A stretch of DNA of 64,000 nucleotides, from assembly GCF_000320365.1 (NCBI RefSeq), contig NZ_ANIN01000002.1:801594-865593 (forward strand), read 5' to 3'. This stretch comes from Moraxella macacae 0408225 (GTDB lineage: Bacteria; Pseudomonadota; Gammaproteobacteria; Pseudomonadales; Moraxellaceae). Position numbers and translations under genes: made by a program. Under the pieces are notes generated by a model, which saw only the letters and a list, made by a program, of their open reading frames with translations, was not told where the DNA came from and ran no database searches. Of the stretch, positions 38,312 to 46,980 are shown in pieces; within the stretch, counting starts at the first letter, position 1, and the number at the start of each line of letters is the position of its first letter.

Positions 38312-39091
38312 TTAAACCCCCTGCCTTGAATGATGACGCACCGCAAGAACCGTCCTATCCGCCCACTGCTTGCCATAAATTTCACGCACGCTTTGCCGTC
38401 CGTAAGGGTGATGTAAAATTAGGGTATTACCAACACAAGGTGGTGTCATCTCGCTTGTTAGTACGCCGTTATTCCCAAGCCAAATCAATGCATGATTGAC
38501 ATGGTGCGTCCTCCCCACACGACAAAGCAGGATATCGCCATATTGCAAATGATGTTTATCCACCGCTAAAAAACCTGCATTTTCAAAGTTCTGTTCATAA
38601 AGTGGTAGATGCATCGGATCTTCCCACCATGCATCAGTGCGTTCAAACTCTAGCAGCAGTATGCCAAATTCACGTTCATAAAAATCACGAACAATGGCAT
38701 AACAATCTTGCACGCCATGAATGTAATTTCGCCCCAAAAGTGGCGGTTTATACCCACACGGCTGATACAAGCCAAACGAAGGTTTTTCGCCGTACTCGTG
38801 TTTTGACACTGCGACAATAACCCAAGGCAAACCGTGCAATTCAATCTGTAATTTATCCAAATCAGATGGTAAAACCCCGCCATCTGGGTGGCTATGCACG
38901 ATTGCTTGGATTTTACCGAAACTTTCTGCTTTGGCAAAATCTTTAGGGCAAATGGTAAATTGTTCATTGTCTACCGCTGTATTGACACAAGGAATATAAT
39001 TGCCATTGACAATCACGCCGCAACACTCAGCAGGATAACAATCAAGGGCGTGGGCAATAATGGCGGATTTTAAAGATTTGGTAAGTTTCAT
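38312..39091 (-). CDS. K: Tail assembly protein K (JAMM plus NlpC/P60)
   Basis: 259 residues with two peptidase domains, as in lambda gpK. The N-terminal JAMM metallopeptidase has CYPAECCGVI and the metal-binding HSHPDGGVLPSDLD. The C-terminal NlpC/P60 domain has the nucleophile Cys in GVQDCYAIVRDFY and the His in RTHHVNHALIWL. The protein probably trims wall peptides or tail proteins during tip assembly or entry. It overlaps neither neighbour: L ends 13 bases upstream and I starts 3 bases downstream. Both active sites look intact. Confidence 0.93.
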   Translation of the reverse strand: MKLTKSLKSAIIAHALDCYPAECCGVIVNGNYIPCVNTAVDNEQFTICPKDFAKAESFGKIQAIVHSHPDGGVLPSDLDKLQIELHGLPWVIVAVSKHEYGEKPSFGLYQPCGYKPPLLGRNYIHGVQDCYAIVRDFYEREFGILLLEFERTDAWWEDPMHLPLYEQNFENAGFLAVDKHHLQYGDILLCRVGRTHHVNHALIWLGNNGVLTSEMTPPCVGNTLILHHPYGRQSVREIYGKQWADRTVLAVRHHSRQGV

Positions 39092-39104
39092 ATGATACTT
39101 CTTA

Positions 39105-39818
39105 TTAAATCCCAGTTAAACCACTGGCAGGGCAACCCCCAAACGGTAAGGGCTTATTTCGCCCATGACGCAAAACGCATGATTTCATACGCCCACCACA
39201 TTTATCCAATACAGGATTGTCTGTTGGCTTATCGGTTTCATCAAACATTGCCGTGCCTATATAACCACACGCTTCTGACCTATATTGTCCATGTACCGCC
39301 AAATAACAATAATTATTAATCTCACGCACAGGGATTTTTAGCCCCTCCAAATCAATCGGATTGGCAAGTTCAAAAGTAACCTGAGCGTGGTTTTCTGATG
39401 TTTTTTGTTCTACAAACCATAGCTGTTCTTTACATTCATCACCAGCATTAGGATTGCCCTTGTCAAAATTCACCGCATCAAGATATTTGGCAAGCGTTGT
39501 GATAACCTTAAGGCTTGCAGTAGCAAAGTCATTAAACTGCAAACAATATGCTGATACCGCACCTTGCACCCCTGCAATATTGTTGGCAAGGGTTAACACA
39601 GGCGTGCTTGCCTTGCCATCTGATCGCATTTCAAGCCCTGTTACCGATAAAGCTTGTGGCATAAACGTTTGACCACGAAAGATGATATTGCCCTCGTTTT
39701 TGTCATGGTTGTGTCCGTGAAAACGTAAAATTCCAGCACCCATTTTGGTTGCATCAAGCTCAAACAACGTAACCATACCGTCTACTGTAAGTTTTTGAAT
39801 GTCGCTATTAAAAGACAT
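39105..39818 (-). CDS. L: Minor tail protein L
   Basis: 237 residues. Homology to lambda gpL is clear: ITLFELD-like start (VTLFELDATKMG), LRFHGHNH, GLEMRSDGKASTPVLTLAN. The C-terminal domain has four cysteines (NNYCYLAV, RSEACGYIG, LDKCGGRMKSCVLRHG) at the spacing at which gpL-type tail-tip proteins bind an iron-sulfur cluster. It should form the ring that joins tube and tip. The position between M and K fits. The cluster is inferred from known gpL work. Confidence 0.92.
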   Translation of the reverse strand: MSFNSDIQKLTVDGMVTLFELDATKMGAGILRFHGHNHDKNEGNIIFRGQTFMPQALSVTGLEMRSDGKASTPVLTLANNIAGVQGAVSAYCLQFNDFATASLKVITTLAKYLDAVNFDKGNPNAGDECKEQLWFVEQKTSENHAQVTFELANPIDLEGLKIPVREINNYCYLAVHGQYRSEACGYIGTAMFDETDKPTDNPVLDKCGGRMKSCVLRHGRNKPLPFGGCPASGLTGI

Positions 39819-39885
39819 AACTGTTATTCCGTTCGTGAATAAAGAGCGTTTTCATAATTTACGCCATCAATAAATATAAAACCCA

Positions 39886-40221
39886 TCAGAAGGCTTGTTC
39901 AAATTTAAGGCTTATCTGCCAAAAATTGCCTTTTCTTTGGCTAAGTTCATAATCTTGGCAGGTGTATTTGTGGGTATTACCGTGCGGATCATTCCAAAGA
40001 AAAGGGGTAATACCTTTGTGCTCATCAAGAAAAGTTTTGATTGGTTTAATGACGGTTTCTAAATCGCCTGTTTTTATCCCTATCCAGTTTGTACGCTTGT
40101 TGTTAATGCCTGTACTGACACGCTGAGTATAGCCGTCATCAAACTGCGTTTTACTGACTGCGTGATACACATCGGCGGATATCCCCATATTCATTGTCCA
40201 CTTGAAAGTTTTTAAGCTCAT
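39886..40221 (-). CDS. M: Minor tail protein M
   Basis: 111 residues from the second ATG (40221), which has GAGG at the better distance. Family marks of lambda gpM: FDDGYTQRVSTGINNKRTNW, then HKGITPFLWNDPHGN and a C-terminal WQISLKFEQAF. The beta-sandwich protein forms the distal tail ring after the tape measure is complete. It begins 7 bases after the tape-measure stop, in operon order H-M-L-K-I-J. No defect is seen. Confidence 0.9.
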   Translation of the reverse strand: MSLKTFKWTMNMGISADVYHAVSKTQFDDGYTQRVSTGINNKRTNWIGIKTGDLETVIKPIKTFLDEHKGITPFLWNDPHGNTHKYTCQDYELSQRKGNFWQISLKFEQAF

Positions 40222-40230
40222 CATAGCCTC

Positions 40231-43200
40231 TTATCGCTGATTACGCACAAAATTATAAATCGAACCGTTTTGGCGCATTTCACCTTGTAATACCGCAAGC
40301 ATAGCGGCTTTTAAAACCTGTCCAATTTGGTTTTGGTTTGTGTCTTTGACATCGTGCGTACCATCTGCATTGATTGTAATGTGCTGATTGACAACAACAT
40401 TACCGCTTTGCAAGCTGTTTAACTTATCATCTAAGGTTTTGGCGGTATGGCGTGGCAATACACGTTCGCCTTTTTCAAGATTCCAAGTTCCGCTTTTAGG
40501 AATGGACATGATGCCATCGTGGGCTTGTCCAACTGGCATAACCACTGACTTAATTGCACTTACAATCTTTGCCCCATGCAAAACCGCCGCCGTCATATCA
40601 GCTAAGCCTGCAGGAAAGCCTTTGGCTAAACCGCTTGAAATGGCTTGTTGCATCGCAATGCTTGCCTGTGCTATTGCAAAACCTTGTTGCATAGCAAACA
40701 TTGCACGGTATAGCCGAGACTGTTCACCCAATCCGTCTTTGGTAATACCAACAAGCCCACTAAAAATGCTTTCACCATCACCAAGCACCAAAGCGTGCAT
40801 GGCACGACTGTGGGCTTGTTCGATCTTTAACCGTTCCGAAACGCCCCACGCTTTTATGTTGATACGCTCTTGTTCGGTTAAACGCTCATTATCAAGCAAA
40901 GATTGCATGCCCTTATCCAGTACGTCAAACTGATTGGCGGTGCTGTCATTTAGCTTGGTGTAATGACTTTTGGGTATGGCAAGTCCAGTACTTTGACTGA
41001 TAAGCTGTTTGGCATGCTCCATATCCAATACCGATTCTGTAATTTTGGCATGGGCTTTTAAAACATCAAGTTGGTCTGTCAATGTATCAAGGCGACTTTG
41101 CTCTTCGGTTTTTAGTGATTGCACAAGGTCGTTGTATTGTTTTTGAACAAATAACCGCTCTTTTAATTGTTTGGTATGTTCAAATTGTGATTTAACATCT
41201 TGGTATTGTGTGTCAAAACCGTGTTCAAGCAATTTTGTGTATTTATCCAAAAATGCCACTTCCTCTTGTTGCAAAAGCATTGAATTTTTATGCAATTCAT
41301 CTTTGGCACTCAAAAGTTCAATTTGGTTATAAAGCTCCAAATTTTGTTTGTTTAAGTCATGATCTGCTTTGGCAATATCATAATTTACCGCTTGTGTTAG
41401 ATAATGGTTATAAAGCACACTCTGTTTGTCAAATGTGGATAAAATGTTAGAAATATCCTGTAAATCATAAAGCAATTCATCAAAACGACTGTCTTTACCA
41501 AGCAAGGCTATCTCTTTTGTCCAGCCAAGGTCAAGTTTTCTTAAATTGTCAATATTTTTGGCTTGGTCTACAACATTAGCCCATTGTCGCAAATCCTCTT
41601 TTTGCTTATCCGATGCCTGAATAAATTGTCCATATTCAATCTCAAAATTGATTTTATCAAGCTCGCTAACAAAAGGTTTGTGCAACTCCCATCTCATTTT
41701 TTGAAAGGTTTGCACTTGCTCTGTATAGGCTTTGTTTAACTTGTCAACTTCATCTTTGGCAAGTTTGGCACTGGTTGCTACGCCTTTGTTGGCATGACTT
41801 GCTTTTTTCGCTCCGATGCCTGCCTTATTGCCAGCTTCGCCTACATTTGTCATTGATCCTGCCAAACCAAGGTTTGCATCTTTGGCTTGTTTGGCTGAAT
41901 TTTGTACTTTGGCATACGCATTAACCACTTGATTTTCTAAATAACCTGGATTATTTTTGGCGACACTTGTACCAAAACCCCCAAAACCAAAATCAACGTG
42001 GCCATAGTTTATGCGATCAGTTTTCACTTTACCAATATGTGCGATCGCCCCACCGCCAAACATACCAGAAACAGCATTCATGCCGTCAATGATGACATTA
42101 ATCTTACTGATTTGGTTATTGATAAGCGTTTCAAAAACAGATGCAATAAAATTGCCAATGCCTTTAACCACATTGGCAATCCCAGTGAATAGCGAGCGGA
42201 TGTTTTTGAACGCATATTGAGTAAAAGTTACAACCGTGGCTGCCGCCAAATCAAATACCCTAGCAATAATTTGTAGTACACCAACAAAACCTTTATGTGT
42301 GCCTGCAAAAAACCCACCAAAGGCAGTTTGAGCAAAACTTGTGGCATGAGCCGAGCCACCCATAACACCGTCAAAGTAATTAGCCGTTACCGTCCATGCC
42401 TTACCCAATCCATTTACCACATAACCAACAAAATCCGTTGCCAAAATACCTGCCACGCTAAGTGCATTTCCAAGCGACTTTATCGCTCCGTTTAAGCCTT
42501 CGGTGCGTGCAATGGTCATACCTATCACGGTAGTTAGAGCAATGATGGGGTGAGCTGCAACAATGCGACCAAGCGACATAAATGCACCACCAAGCCCTGT
42601 AACCACACGAGTGGCAAGAATCCCAACCCCAATTGCTGTACGTTTGGCAACTGTAACTCCTGCTAAGGCAAGCGTGTGCAAACGTGCTGATGCTGTCGCG
42701 GTGTTAAAACCAGTTGCCAAACCTACCAATGAACGAGCATAATCAATGGCGGTTTTTATAGCGACATTGGTTAAGTAAATATAGTGGGTTTTTGTCAAAC
42801 GCAGCAACATAAGCTGCGTGGATAAAGTGTTATATGCTGCAATTTGTCCTTGTACGCTAAACGCATTGGCAATACCAGCTTGTGTGCTTGCCAATGTGGT
42901 TTTGGTTAAGGCGATAAAAGATGTAGCCAATACTGAATTTTTAACGACATTGGTAGCCCATATAGCACCCAACATGACGCCCATACCAACAAGTGTACGA
43001 AAGTTTGTAGCAACCCATAACGCCACATTTGCCAAATTTTGAGACAACATGCTGTTTTGGTTCATGATGTCATCTACCAAACGATCGTACTCGCTTTTAA
43101 TGTTCTGTACGCCTTGTGCAAATGTGGTGGGCATTTTGTCAATTATTTTTTGCAATTTGTCATAGCCGCCCAAAATAGCGTCCATCATGACTTTGCTTGT

Positions 43201-43818
43201 GATTTTGCCCTCACTTGCCATAGCACGCAACTCACCGCGAGACACCTTTAAGCTATCGGTCAAAAGATCAATAATCGCAGGGGCTTGAGCGGATACCGAA
43301 TTAAACTCTTGACCACGCAACACGCCCATATTCATTGCTTGACCAAGCTGTGTCAAGGCTGCTTCTTGTGCCAAAGCTGAACCACCGCCAATACTCATTG
43401 CCATCGTGATATTGCGTGTAAAGTCTAACACTTGTTGTTGGCTCGCCCCTAGGCTATCCAACGCACGCTTACTGGAGGCGTATAAATTGGTAATCCCATC
43501 AATCGCCGTCCAGTAGTCTGTACTGATTTTGCGTAAACCTTGCAAAACAGCACGATACTCTTCCACACTTTGAGTGTTAATGCGAACTTTACTTGCCAAA
43601 TCCTGCATGCGATCGGCGGTTTGCACAATATGAGACAGGCTTATTGCACTACCCAAAGACGCAAACGCAATTCCAAGCTGTCCGCCCACAAACTTGCCAT
43701 AATCAGCAACCGTTTTTAGCTCCTTTTTGGTGGCATCGGTTGCCTTTTTCATATCACGGATATAGTTGGCGGTGTTGGCGTGCAATAAGATGTCCAGCCG
43801 TGATAAAACTTTTGCCAT
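40231..43818 (-). CDS. H: Tail tape measure protein
   Basis: 1195 residues from the ATG at 43818; an in-frame TTG five codons earlier is the alternative. The N-terminal 230 residues are a tape-measure domain (DMKKATDATKKELKTVADYG, EYRAVLQGLRKISTDYWTAI, GQAMNMGVLRGQEFNSVSAQ). Hydrophobic membrane-like segments (residues about 270 to 560) follow, then long coiled coils. Tail length is set by this protein, which also enters the host envelope with the DNA. The C-terminus (MQQAISSGLAKGFPAGLADM) is typical. Its start is fused to a hairpin-ATTGGA unit. The cargo region lies directly upstream. Confidence 0.93.
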   Translation of the reverse strand: MAKVLSRLDILLHANTANYIRDMKKATDATKKELKTVADYGKFVGGQLGIAFASLGSAISLSHIVQTADRMQDLASKVRINTQSVEEYRAVLQGLRKISTDYWTAIDGITNLYASSKRALDSLGASQQQVLDFTRNITMAMSIGGGSALAQEAALTQLGQAMNMGVLRGQEFNSVSAQAPAIIDLLTDSLKVSRGELRAMASEGKITSKVMMDAILGGYDKLQKIIDKMPTTFAQGVQNIKSEYDRLVDDIMNQNSMLSQNLANVALWVATNFRTLVGMGVMLGAIWATNVVKNSVLATSFIALTKTTLASTQAGIANAFSVQGQIAAYNTLSTQLMLLRLTKTHYIYLTNVAIKTAIDYARSLVGLATGFNTATASARLHTLALAGVTVAKRTAIGVGILATRVVTGLGGAFMSLGRIVAAHPIIALTTVIGMTIARTEGLNGAIKSLGNALSVAGILATDFVGYVVNGLGKAWTVTANYFDGVMGGSAHATSFAQTAFGGFFAGTHKGFVGVLQIIARVFDLAAATVVTFTQYAFKNIRSLFTGIANVVKGIGNFIASVFETLINNQISKINVIIDGMNAVSGMFGGGAIAHIGKVKTDRINYGHVDFGFGGFGTSVAKNNPGYLENQVVNAYAKVQNSAKQAKDANLGLAGSMTNVGEAGNKAGIGAKKASHANKGVATSAKLAKDEVDKLNKAYTEQVQTFQKMRWELHKPFVSELDKINFEIEYGQFIQASDKQKEDLRQWANVVDQAKNIDNLRKLDLGWTKEIALLGKDSRFDELLYDLQDISNILSTFDKQSVLYNHYLTQAVNYDIAKADHDLNKQNLELYNQIELLSAKDELHKNSMLLQQEEVAFLDKYTKLLEHGFDTQYQDVKSQFEHTKQLKERLFVQKQYNDLVQSLKTEEQSRLDTLTDQLDVLKAHAKITESVLDMEHAKQLISQSTGLAIPKSHYTKLNDSTANQFDVLDKGMQSLLDNERLTEQERINIKAWGVSERLKIEQAHSRAMHALVLGDGESIFSGLVGITKDGLGEQSRLYRAMFAMQQGFAIAQASIAMQQAISSGLAKGFPAGLADMTAAVLHGAKIVSAIKSVVMPVGQAHDGIMSIPKSGTWNLEKGERVLPRHTAKTLDDKLNSLQSGNVVVNQHITINADGTHDVKDTNQNQIGQVLKAAMLAVLQGEMRQNGSIYNFVRNQR

Positions 43819-43832
43819 GCTATTTTTTTCCA

Positions 43833-43865
43833 ATAAAAAACGCCAACGGTAAAGCCGTCGGCGTT
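43833..43865 (-). terminator. Hairpin fused to the tape-measure ribosome site
   Basis: The minus strand reads AACGCCGACGG, loop CTTTA, CCGTTGGCGTT (11 bp, one G-U pair), then TTTTTATTGGA just before the tape-measure start. It ends the cargo transcripts or meters entry into the tail genes. Confidence 0.75.
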
Positions 43866-43915
43866 TAGATAGAATTTCTGATTTTGTGAAATTATACCCT
43901 AAAATGGTCTAAATT

Positions 43916-44197
43916 TCAAGGGCTGTTTTTGACATTAGCCAAGTTTACCATGTCCAGTGCAAGCCCGACATTCAAAGAAATGGCGTGCAATGAGTCAATA
44001 AGATGGCTGTCATTTTCATAGTTTGGATCAACCAACAAGCCGTTAACCATTGCAACCACGCATTTTAAGTGTGCGTTACTTGCATCTATTGCCGATAGGC
44101 TACAATGCGGCTTTACTACAGCATAGCTATAATTTTGATTTGGTGCGTGATAAACATTGCAATTGGCATTGTCGTTGAAATTTACAGTAATACTCAT
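43916..44197 (-). CDS. Hypothetical cargo protein
   Basis: 93 residues (MSITVNFNDNANCNVYHAPN at the start). Ribosome site GGAAAAAAGTTT. The first half is polar with Asn and Cys; the second half is an amphipathic helix pair (KCVVAMVNGLLVD, HLIDSLHAISLNVGLALDMV). It follows the KilA-N gene by 13 bases and precedes the tape measure, so it is part of the cargo transcript. It recalls small DUF3077-like phage proteins, but I cannot confirm the family. Function unknown. Confidence 0.65.
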   Translation of the reverse strand: MSITVNFNDNANCNVYHAPNQNYSYAVVKPHCSLSAIDASNAHLKCVVAMVNGLLVDPNYENDSHLIDSLHAISLNVGLALDMVNLANVKNSP

Positions 44198-44209
44198 AAA
44201 CTTTTTTCC

Positions 44210-44857
44210 TTATTCCAAAAAGCCTGCAACATTTTTGCGATTAATCATCTGATTAACAATCGTTCGGCTAAAATTAGCCGTCAATGCTTCTAATAAAAAG
44301 GCTTTTTGTACAATGTCTAATTTTGCCAAACCATAAGGTAAATGACCCGCTTCAACCTGCTTCATATTTAGGATATATTCATCACCTCCCAACTCGCGCA
44401 TAGCCCATGTGCCATCATCTTGGATACGCACGATAAACTCTTTACCTATTGCAGGTGGTATGATGGTGATATGATTAACAGTACTGTGGTAGTGGTTTTT
44501 GCTAGACAAACAAGGAATAGCCCCTGTGTTTAACGCATCAAAAGCACGGATAACCATCAAAGAAAATTTAGCACTTATCCACATAGCATAGCGGTAAACC
44601 AGTTCACGGCAGACGAATGTACCGCCTTTTGTGCCCTCTTTGGTGATGACTGCAATTTGGTTGATTTTTAAACTGTGCAAATCTGCACAGTTAGAATTTT
44701 GCTCAACTTCAGCAATCAGTTCTTTGGTTTCTTGATTGCGTAGGAAAAATGCAGGACGATGCTTATCAGCACCACCACTGGCTTTGTGTAAATCGTTAAG
44801 GGAATATAAGCCGTTATGGGTAGAAATGGCTTGATTGGCAATTACAAGATTTGTCAT
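44210..44857 (-). CDS. KilA-N domain antirepressor-like protein
   Basis: 215 residues. The KilA-N DNA-binding domain covers residues 15 to about 110: NGLYSLNDLHKASGGADKHR, FLRNQETKELI, GGTFVCRELVYRYAMWISAKFSL. The C-terminal 100 residues (ITIIPPAIGKEFIVRIQDDG onward) are different from those of the second KilA-N protein near 62.6 kb. Such proteins act as antirepressors or regulators in phage switches. The gene has its own TTGACA/TATGAT promoter (45176) and a leader in which a hairpin loop complements its ribosome site (CCATAAG). C4-type antisense control is inferred. Confidence 0.85.
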   Translation of the reverse strand: MTNLVIANQAISTHNGLYSLNDLHKASGGADKHRPAFFLRNQETKELIAEVEQNSNCADLHSLKINQIAVITKEGTKGGTFVCRELVYRYAMWISAKFSLMVIRAFDALNTGAIPCLSSKNHYHSTVNHITIIPPAIGKEFIVRIQDDGTWAMRELGGDEYILNMKQVEAGHLPYGLAKLDIVQKAFLLEALTANFSRTIVNQMINRKNVAGFLE

Positions 44858-44864
44858 AGAACAC

Positions 44865-44985
44865 CTTATGGTTAATTTTCTGAAAAATGCCTGTTAGGGC
44901 GTTAGGGGGTTCAGAAACCGCCATAAGTCGGTTGGGATTATTCGCGTGGCAAGCCACCTTATCTCTCCACCCCCCTAACATAATC
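44865..44985 (-). ncRNA. C4-like antisense leader L1 of KilA-N gene
   Basis: In minus-strand RNA three hairpins can be drawn: GUGGC-UU-GCCAC (44946-44957); AACCG-ACUUAUGG-CGGUU (44916-44933); and GCC-CUAACA-GGC. The loop CUUAUGG (44921-44927) is the exact complement of CCAUAAG (44865-44871) at the KilA-N ribosome site. The conserved CCCUA element of the other three leaders is also present. It resembles the C4 RNA of P1/P7 in position and logic. Confidence 0.6.
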
Positions 44986-45080
44986 TTGTAAATTATGTTA
45001 CCCAAATTTGGGTAGCTTAAATTATGGCGTGAGAATTTGCACATCATAATTTTTAAAAGGGGTTGCTATTTAATTTATGT

Positions 45081-45336
45081 TCCTAGAATTCTAGGAGCTT
45101 AAATTTTTTGCATTAAAAAACCACGATAACGCTGTGGGGTAACGCTTATGAGTTCGGTTCTGACACCTTAACTAAATCATACCCTACCTATTTTCATTTG
45201 TCAAGCCCTTTTTATCAGTTAAAAACAGAGTGGTGATTTTAACTGATAAAAATACACCCCCAACATCGTCTTTGCTTGTCAAGCAAAAATATGCTACACT
45301 GTGTAATTATTTAAATGGCGGAATTCCGCCATTTCT
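45081..45336. repeat. Cluster of four perfect inverted repeats
   Basis: This gene-free stretch (45048 to 45367) holds TCCTAGAATTCTAGGA (45081-45096); 16-bp arms TTTTTATCAGTTAAAA and TTTTAACTGATAAAAA with a 12-base spacer (45209-45252); TTTGCTTG-T-CAAGCAAA (45271-45287); and a 22-bp palindrome with half AAATGGCGGAA (45315-45336). The last may be the terminator of the antirepressor unit; the first three may be operators. Two are centred on GAATTC. Confidence 0.7.
45176..45204 (-). promoter_or_regulatory. Strong promoter for the L1/KilA-N module
   Basis: On the minus strand TTGACA, 17 bases, TATGAT: a perfect -35 and a five-of-six -10. The start would lie about 310 bases before the KilA-N ATG. 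Confidence 0.8.
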
Positions 45337-45367
45337 CAACACTAGAACGGCTGTTTTACCAAATAAT

Positions 45368-45616
45368 TTAAGCAACACTTTGCAAACACTCCAAATCCGC
45401 TTTTGATGCAGTTTGTTCACGCAGTTTGCTGATAAGTACTTGCATTTTTTCTATTTGCTGACTGGTTGTCATTGCCGTATCCGTTGCCAAACTTGCCACA
45501 ATGGCGTCATCACCTGTAGCCGTTTCCATTAACTGAAAAATCAGCCAATCTAGTTTTTTGATGCGGTCATTAACAAAGCAAGCCAATTCATCTAACTCAA
45601 ATAATTCTTTTTTCAT
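45368..45616 (-). CDS. Small helical phage protein
   Basis: 82 residues from the ATG at 45616, chosen over 45622 because AAGGAG then sits at six to seven bases. Acidic, almost all helix (KKELFELDELACFVNDRIKK, MTTSQQIEKMQVLISKLREQ), without membrane segments. It starts 11 bases after the antirepressor stop and shares its transcript. A helper or small regulator of the antirepressor is possible, but no family is recognised. The large palindrome at 45315 directly follows and may end the unit. Confidence 0.65.
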   Translation of the reverse strand: MKKELFELDELACFVNDRIKKLDWLIFQLMETATGDDAIVASLATDTAMTTSQQIEKMQVLISKLREQTASKADLECLQSVA

Positions 45617-45626
45617 CGTCATCTCC

Positions 45627-46241
45627 TTATTCCCATTCGTGCGTGATTTTGTTTAATGCTGCTTTGGCAATTTTTGCCATTTGTTTGTCTGATACATGCC
45701 AAGAACGGTAACGCAACAGATCAGGCAGGTCGTTATGACTGGAGACAAACTCATCTTTATCCATTTCACGCATGGTCATAGTGCCCTGCATATTGACAGT
45801 CGCAATAAAGGTTTTGTACAACTCCCCACCGTGTGGAATGGGTGGGTTGACGATGTTGATTGTGGGGAGTTGGTTGGGGCTAACTGCCACGCCTTTTGTC
45901 CAATAATCAAACAAGGCTTGGTAGCATTCTTTTTTATAAGTAATGAGTTTGTCTTTGATTTCGGCTTTGACACGGTTTGTGTCTACGCCAAATAGCCAAC
46001 CGTTTAAATACTGAATTGGTAGGCATAGCATTTCACGATTTTTGCCGTCATTTCCAACTGCGGTTATGATAACCGTAGTTGAATTTAACACTTCATCACG
46101 GTTAATACGTTGGCGTTGTGCATCCCAATCAAGACCGATATTTTCACAGATTGGTTTAAGTGCGGTATAAACCACATTATCTTGAATGGTTGCCAACAAG
46201 GTTTGACCATGAAAGTCAATGGAGGCGAGTTGATTAGTCAT
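45627..46241 (-). CDS. Phage antirepressor, P22-AR-N type
   Basis: 204 residues from the ATG at 46241, with the ribosome site AAAGG nearby. The N-terminal 120 residues are a P22-antirepressor-type domain: VVYTALKPICENIGLDWDAQ, MLCLPIQYLNGWLFGVDTNR and KKECYQALFDYWTKG. The C-terminal part has a Pro-rich linker (NIVNPPIPHGGELY) and a short domain (MTMREMDKDEFVSSHNDLPD). The linker DNA is repeated exactly in the BRO gene upstream. Such proteins bind and inactivate the phage repressor. Own promoter (46490); leader L2 carries two loops that complement its ribosome site. Confidence 0.88.
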   Translation of the reverse strand: MTNQLASIDFHGQTLLATIQDNVVYTALKPICENIGLDWDAQRQRINRDEVLNSTTVIITAVGNDGKNREMLCLPIQYLNGWLFGVDTNRVKAEIKDKLITYKKECYQALFDYWTKGVAVSPNQLPTINIVNPPIPHGGELYKTFIATVNMQGTMTMREMDKDEFVSSHNDLPDLLRYRSWHVSDKQMAKIAKAALNKITHEWE

Positions 46242-46244
46242 AAG

Positions 46245-46365
46245 ATACCTTTGAGATTTAGTTAGTAAAAGTCGCATAGGGCGACAGGTTTCAACTACTG
46301 CTCAAAGACAGCGAAGCTTATTTCCATAAAGGTATTGTATTCAGCTTTCTCAACCCGTCATAAGA
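46245..46365 (-). ncRNA. C4-like antisense leader L2 of the antirepressor gene
   Basis: This is the clearest of the four leaders. Loop 1 AUACCUUU (46328-46335) complements AAAGGUAU (46245-46252), and loop 2 CUUUGAG (46301-46307) complements CUCAAAG (46249-46255), which together cover the Shine-Dalgarno. Loop 2 sits in CUG-UCUUUGAG-CAG. A third hairpin is GUCGC-CCUAU-GCGAC (46271-46285). An outer AAGCU/AGCUU pairing encloses loop 1. Two antisense segments against one ribosome site is the P1 C4 design. Confidence 0.7.
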
Positions 46366-46489
46366 CGAATTTGGCATTACTAACTGGCTTGGTATCAACA
46401 ACAAACACAAGCTTAGTAATTTTTAGGCACAAAAAACACGCACTTTCGGGGCGAGATTTGATACCGCTTTGAGTTTTAGTAGTTTCTAT

Positions 46490-46518
46490 ATCATACCCCA
46501 CTCAAAACCAAAAATCAA
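46490..46518 (-). promoter_or_regulatory. Promoter for the L2/antirepressor module
   Basis: The minus strand reads TTGATT, 17 bases, TATGAT. About 31 bases around and upstream of it (ending GGGCTTGA) are repeated at the promoter of the BRO module near 47235. Confidence 0.75.
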
Positions 46519-46536
46519 GCCCTTCTTTCATTTTTC

Positions 46537-46971
46537 TTATTCATCACCTCTTTGCATATTGACAGTCGCAATAAAGGTTTTGTACAACTCCCCACCGTGT
46601 GGAATGGGTGGGTTGACGATGTTGATGGCAGGAGAATTGGTAGCAACTTCATAAGTGCCTGTTTTGCGGATAGTGGGAAGTACTTCGGAGGTTACCCATT
46701 TTTTAAAGCGTTTGGCTTCATCTTTTGTACTACCTAAAATTAAAGCATACATACCGCTTTCGTTGACAAAATTTACAGACTGTTTGCCTCCTTTTGTAAG
46801 GGTGTCGGCTTTGGCGACATCCTCTGCTTCAACGTGATTTTTTATGGCGTCTCTTGGGTTTGCAAAGCCCAAAATGGTTGCTAAATCGTTGGCATGAAAA
46901 AACAACTCACCGTCTTTAACGAGAGTTTGAATTTCAGTGGTTTCAAATGAAAGAATGGTCAGATTAGACAT
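46537..46971 (-). CDS. BRO-N domain antirepressor-like protein
   Basis: 144 residues. The BRO N-terminal domain is complete: LVKDGELFFHANDLATILGF, DAIKNHVEAEDVAKADTL, and NESGMYALILGSTKDEAKRF with KKWVTSEVLPTIRKTGTY. After it comes the same linker as in the downstream antirepressor (INIVNPPIPHGGELYKTF), and then the protein ends abruptly with MQRGDE. The end appears to come from recombination into the promoter region of the next module, which removed a C-terminal domain. It probably still binds DNA. Own promoter at 47206 and leader L3. Confidence 0.85.
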   Translation of the reverse strand: MSNLTILSFETTEIQTLVKDGELFFHANDLATILGFANPRDAIKNHVEAEDVAKADTLTKGGKQSVNFVNESGMYALILGSTKDEAKRFKKWVTSEVLPTIRKTGTYEVATNSPAINIVNPPIPHGGELYKTFIATVNMQRGDE

Positions 46972-46980
46972 TGGTATTTT

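Noticed and set aside
44814..45047. Open frame overlapping leader L1 as a small Icd/Ash-like protein
   Set aside because: It is open only because it spans the structured leader, and it lacks a ribosome site. RNA function explains the conservation better, though a short peptide is not excluded.
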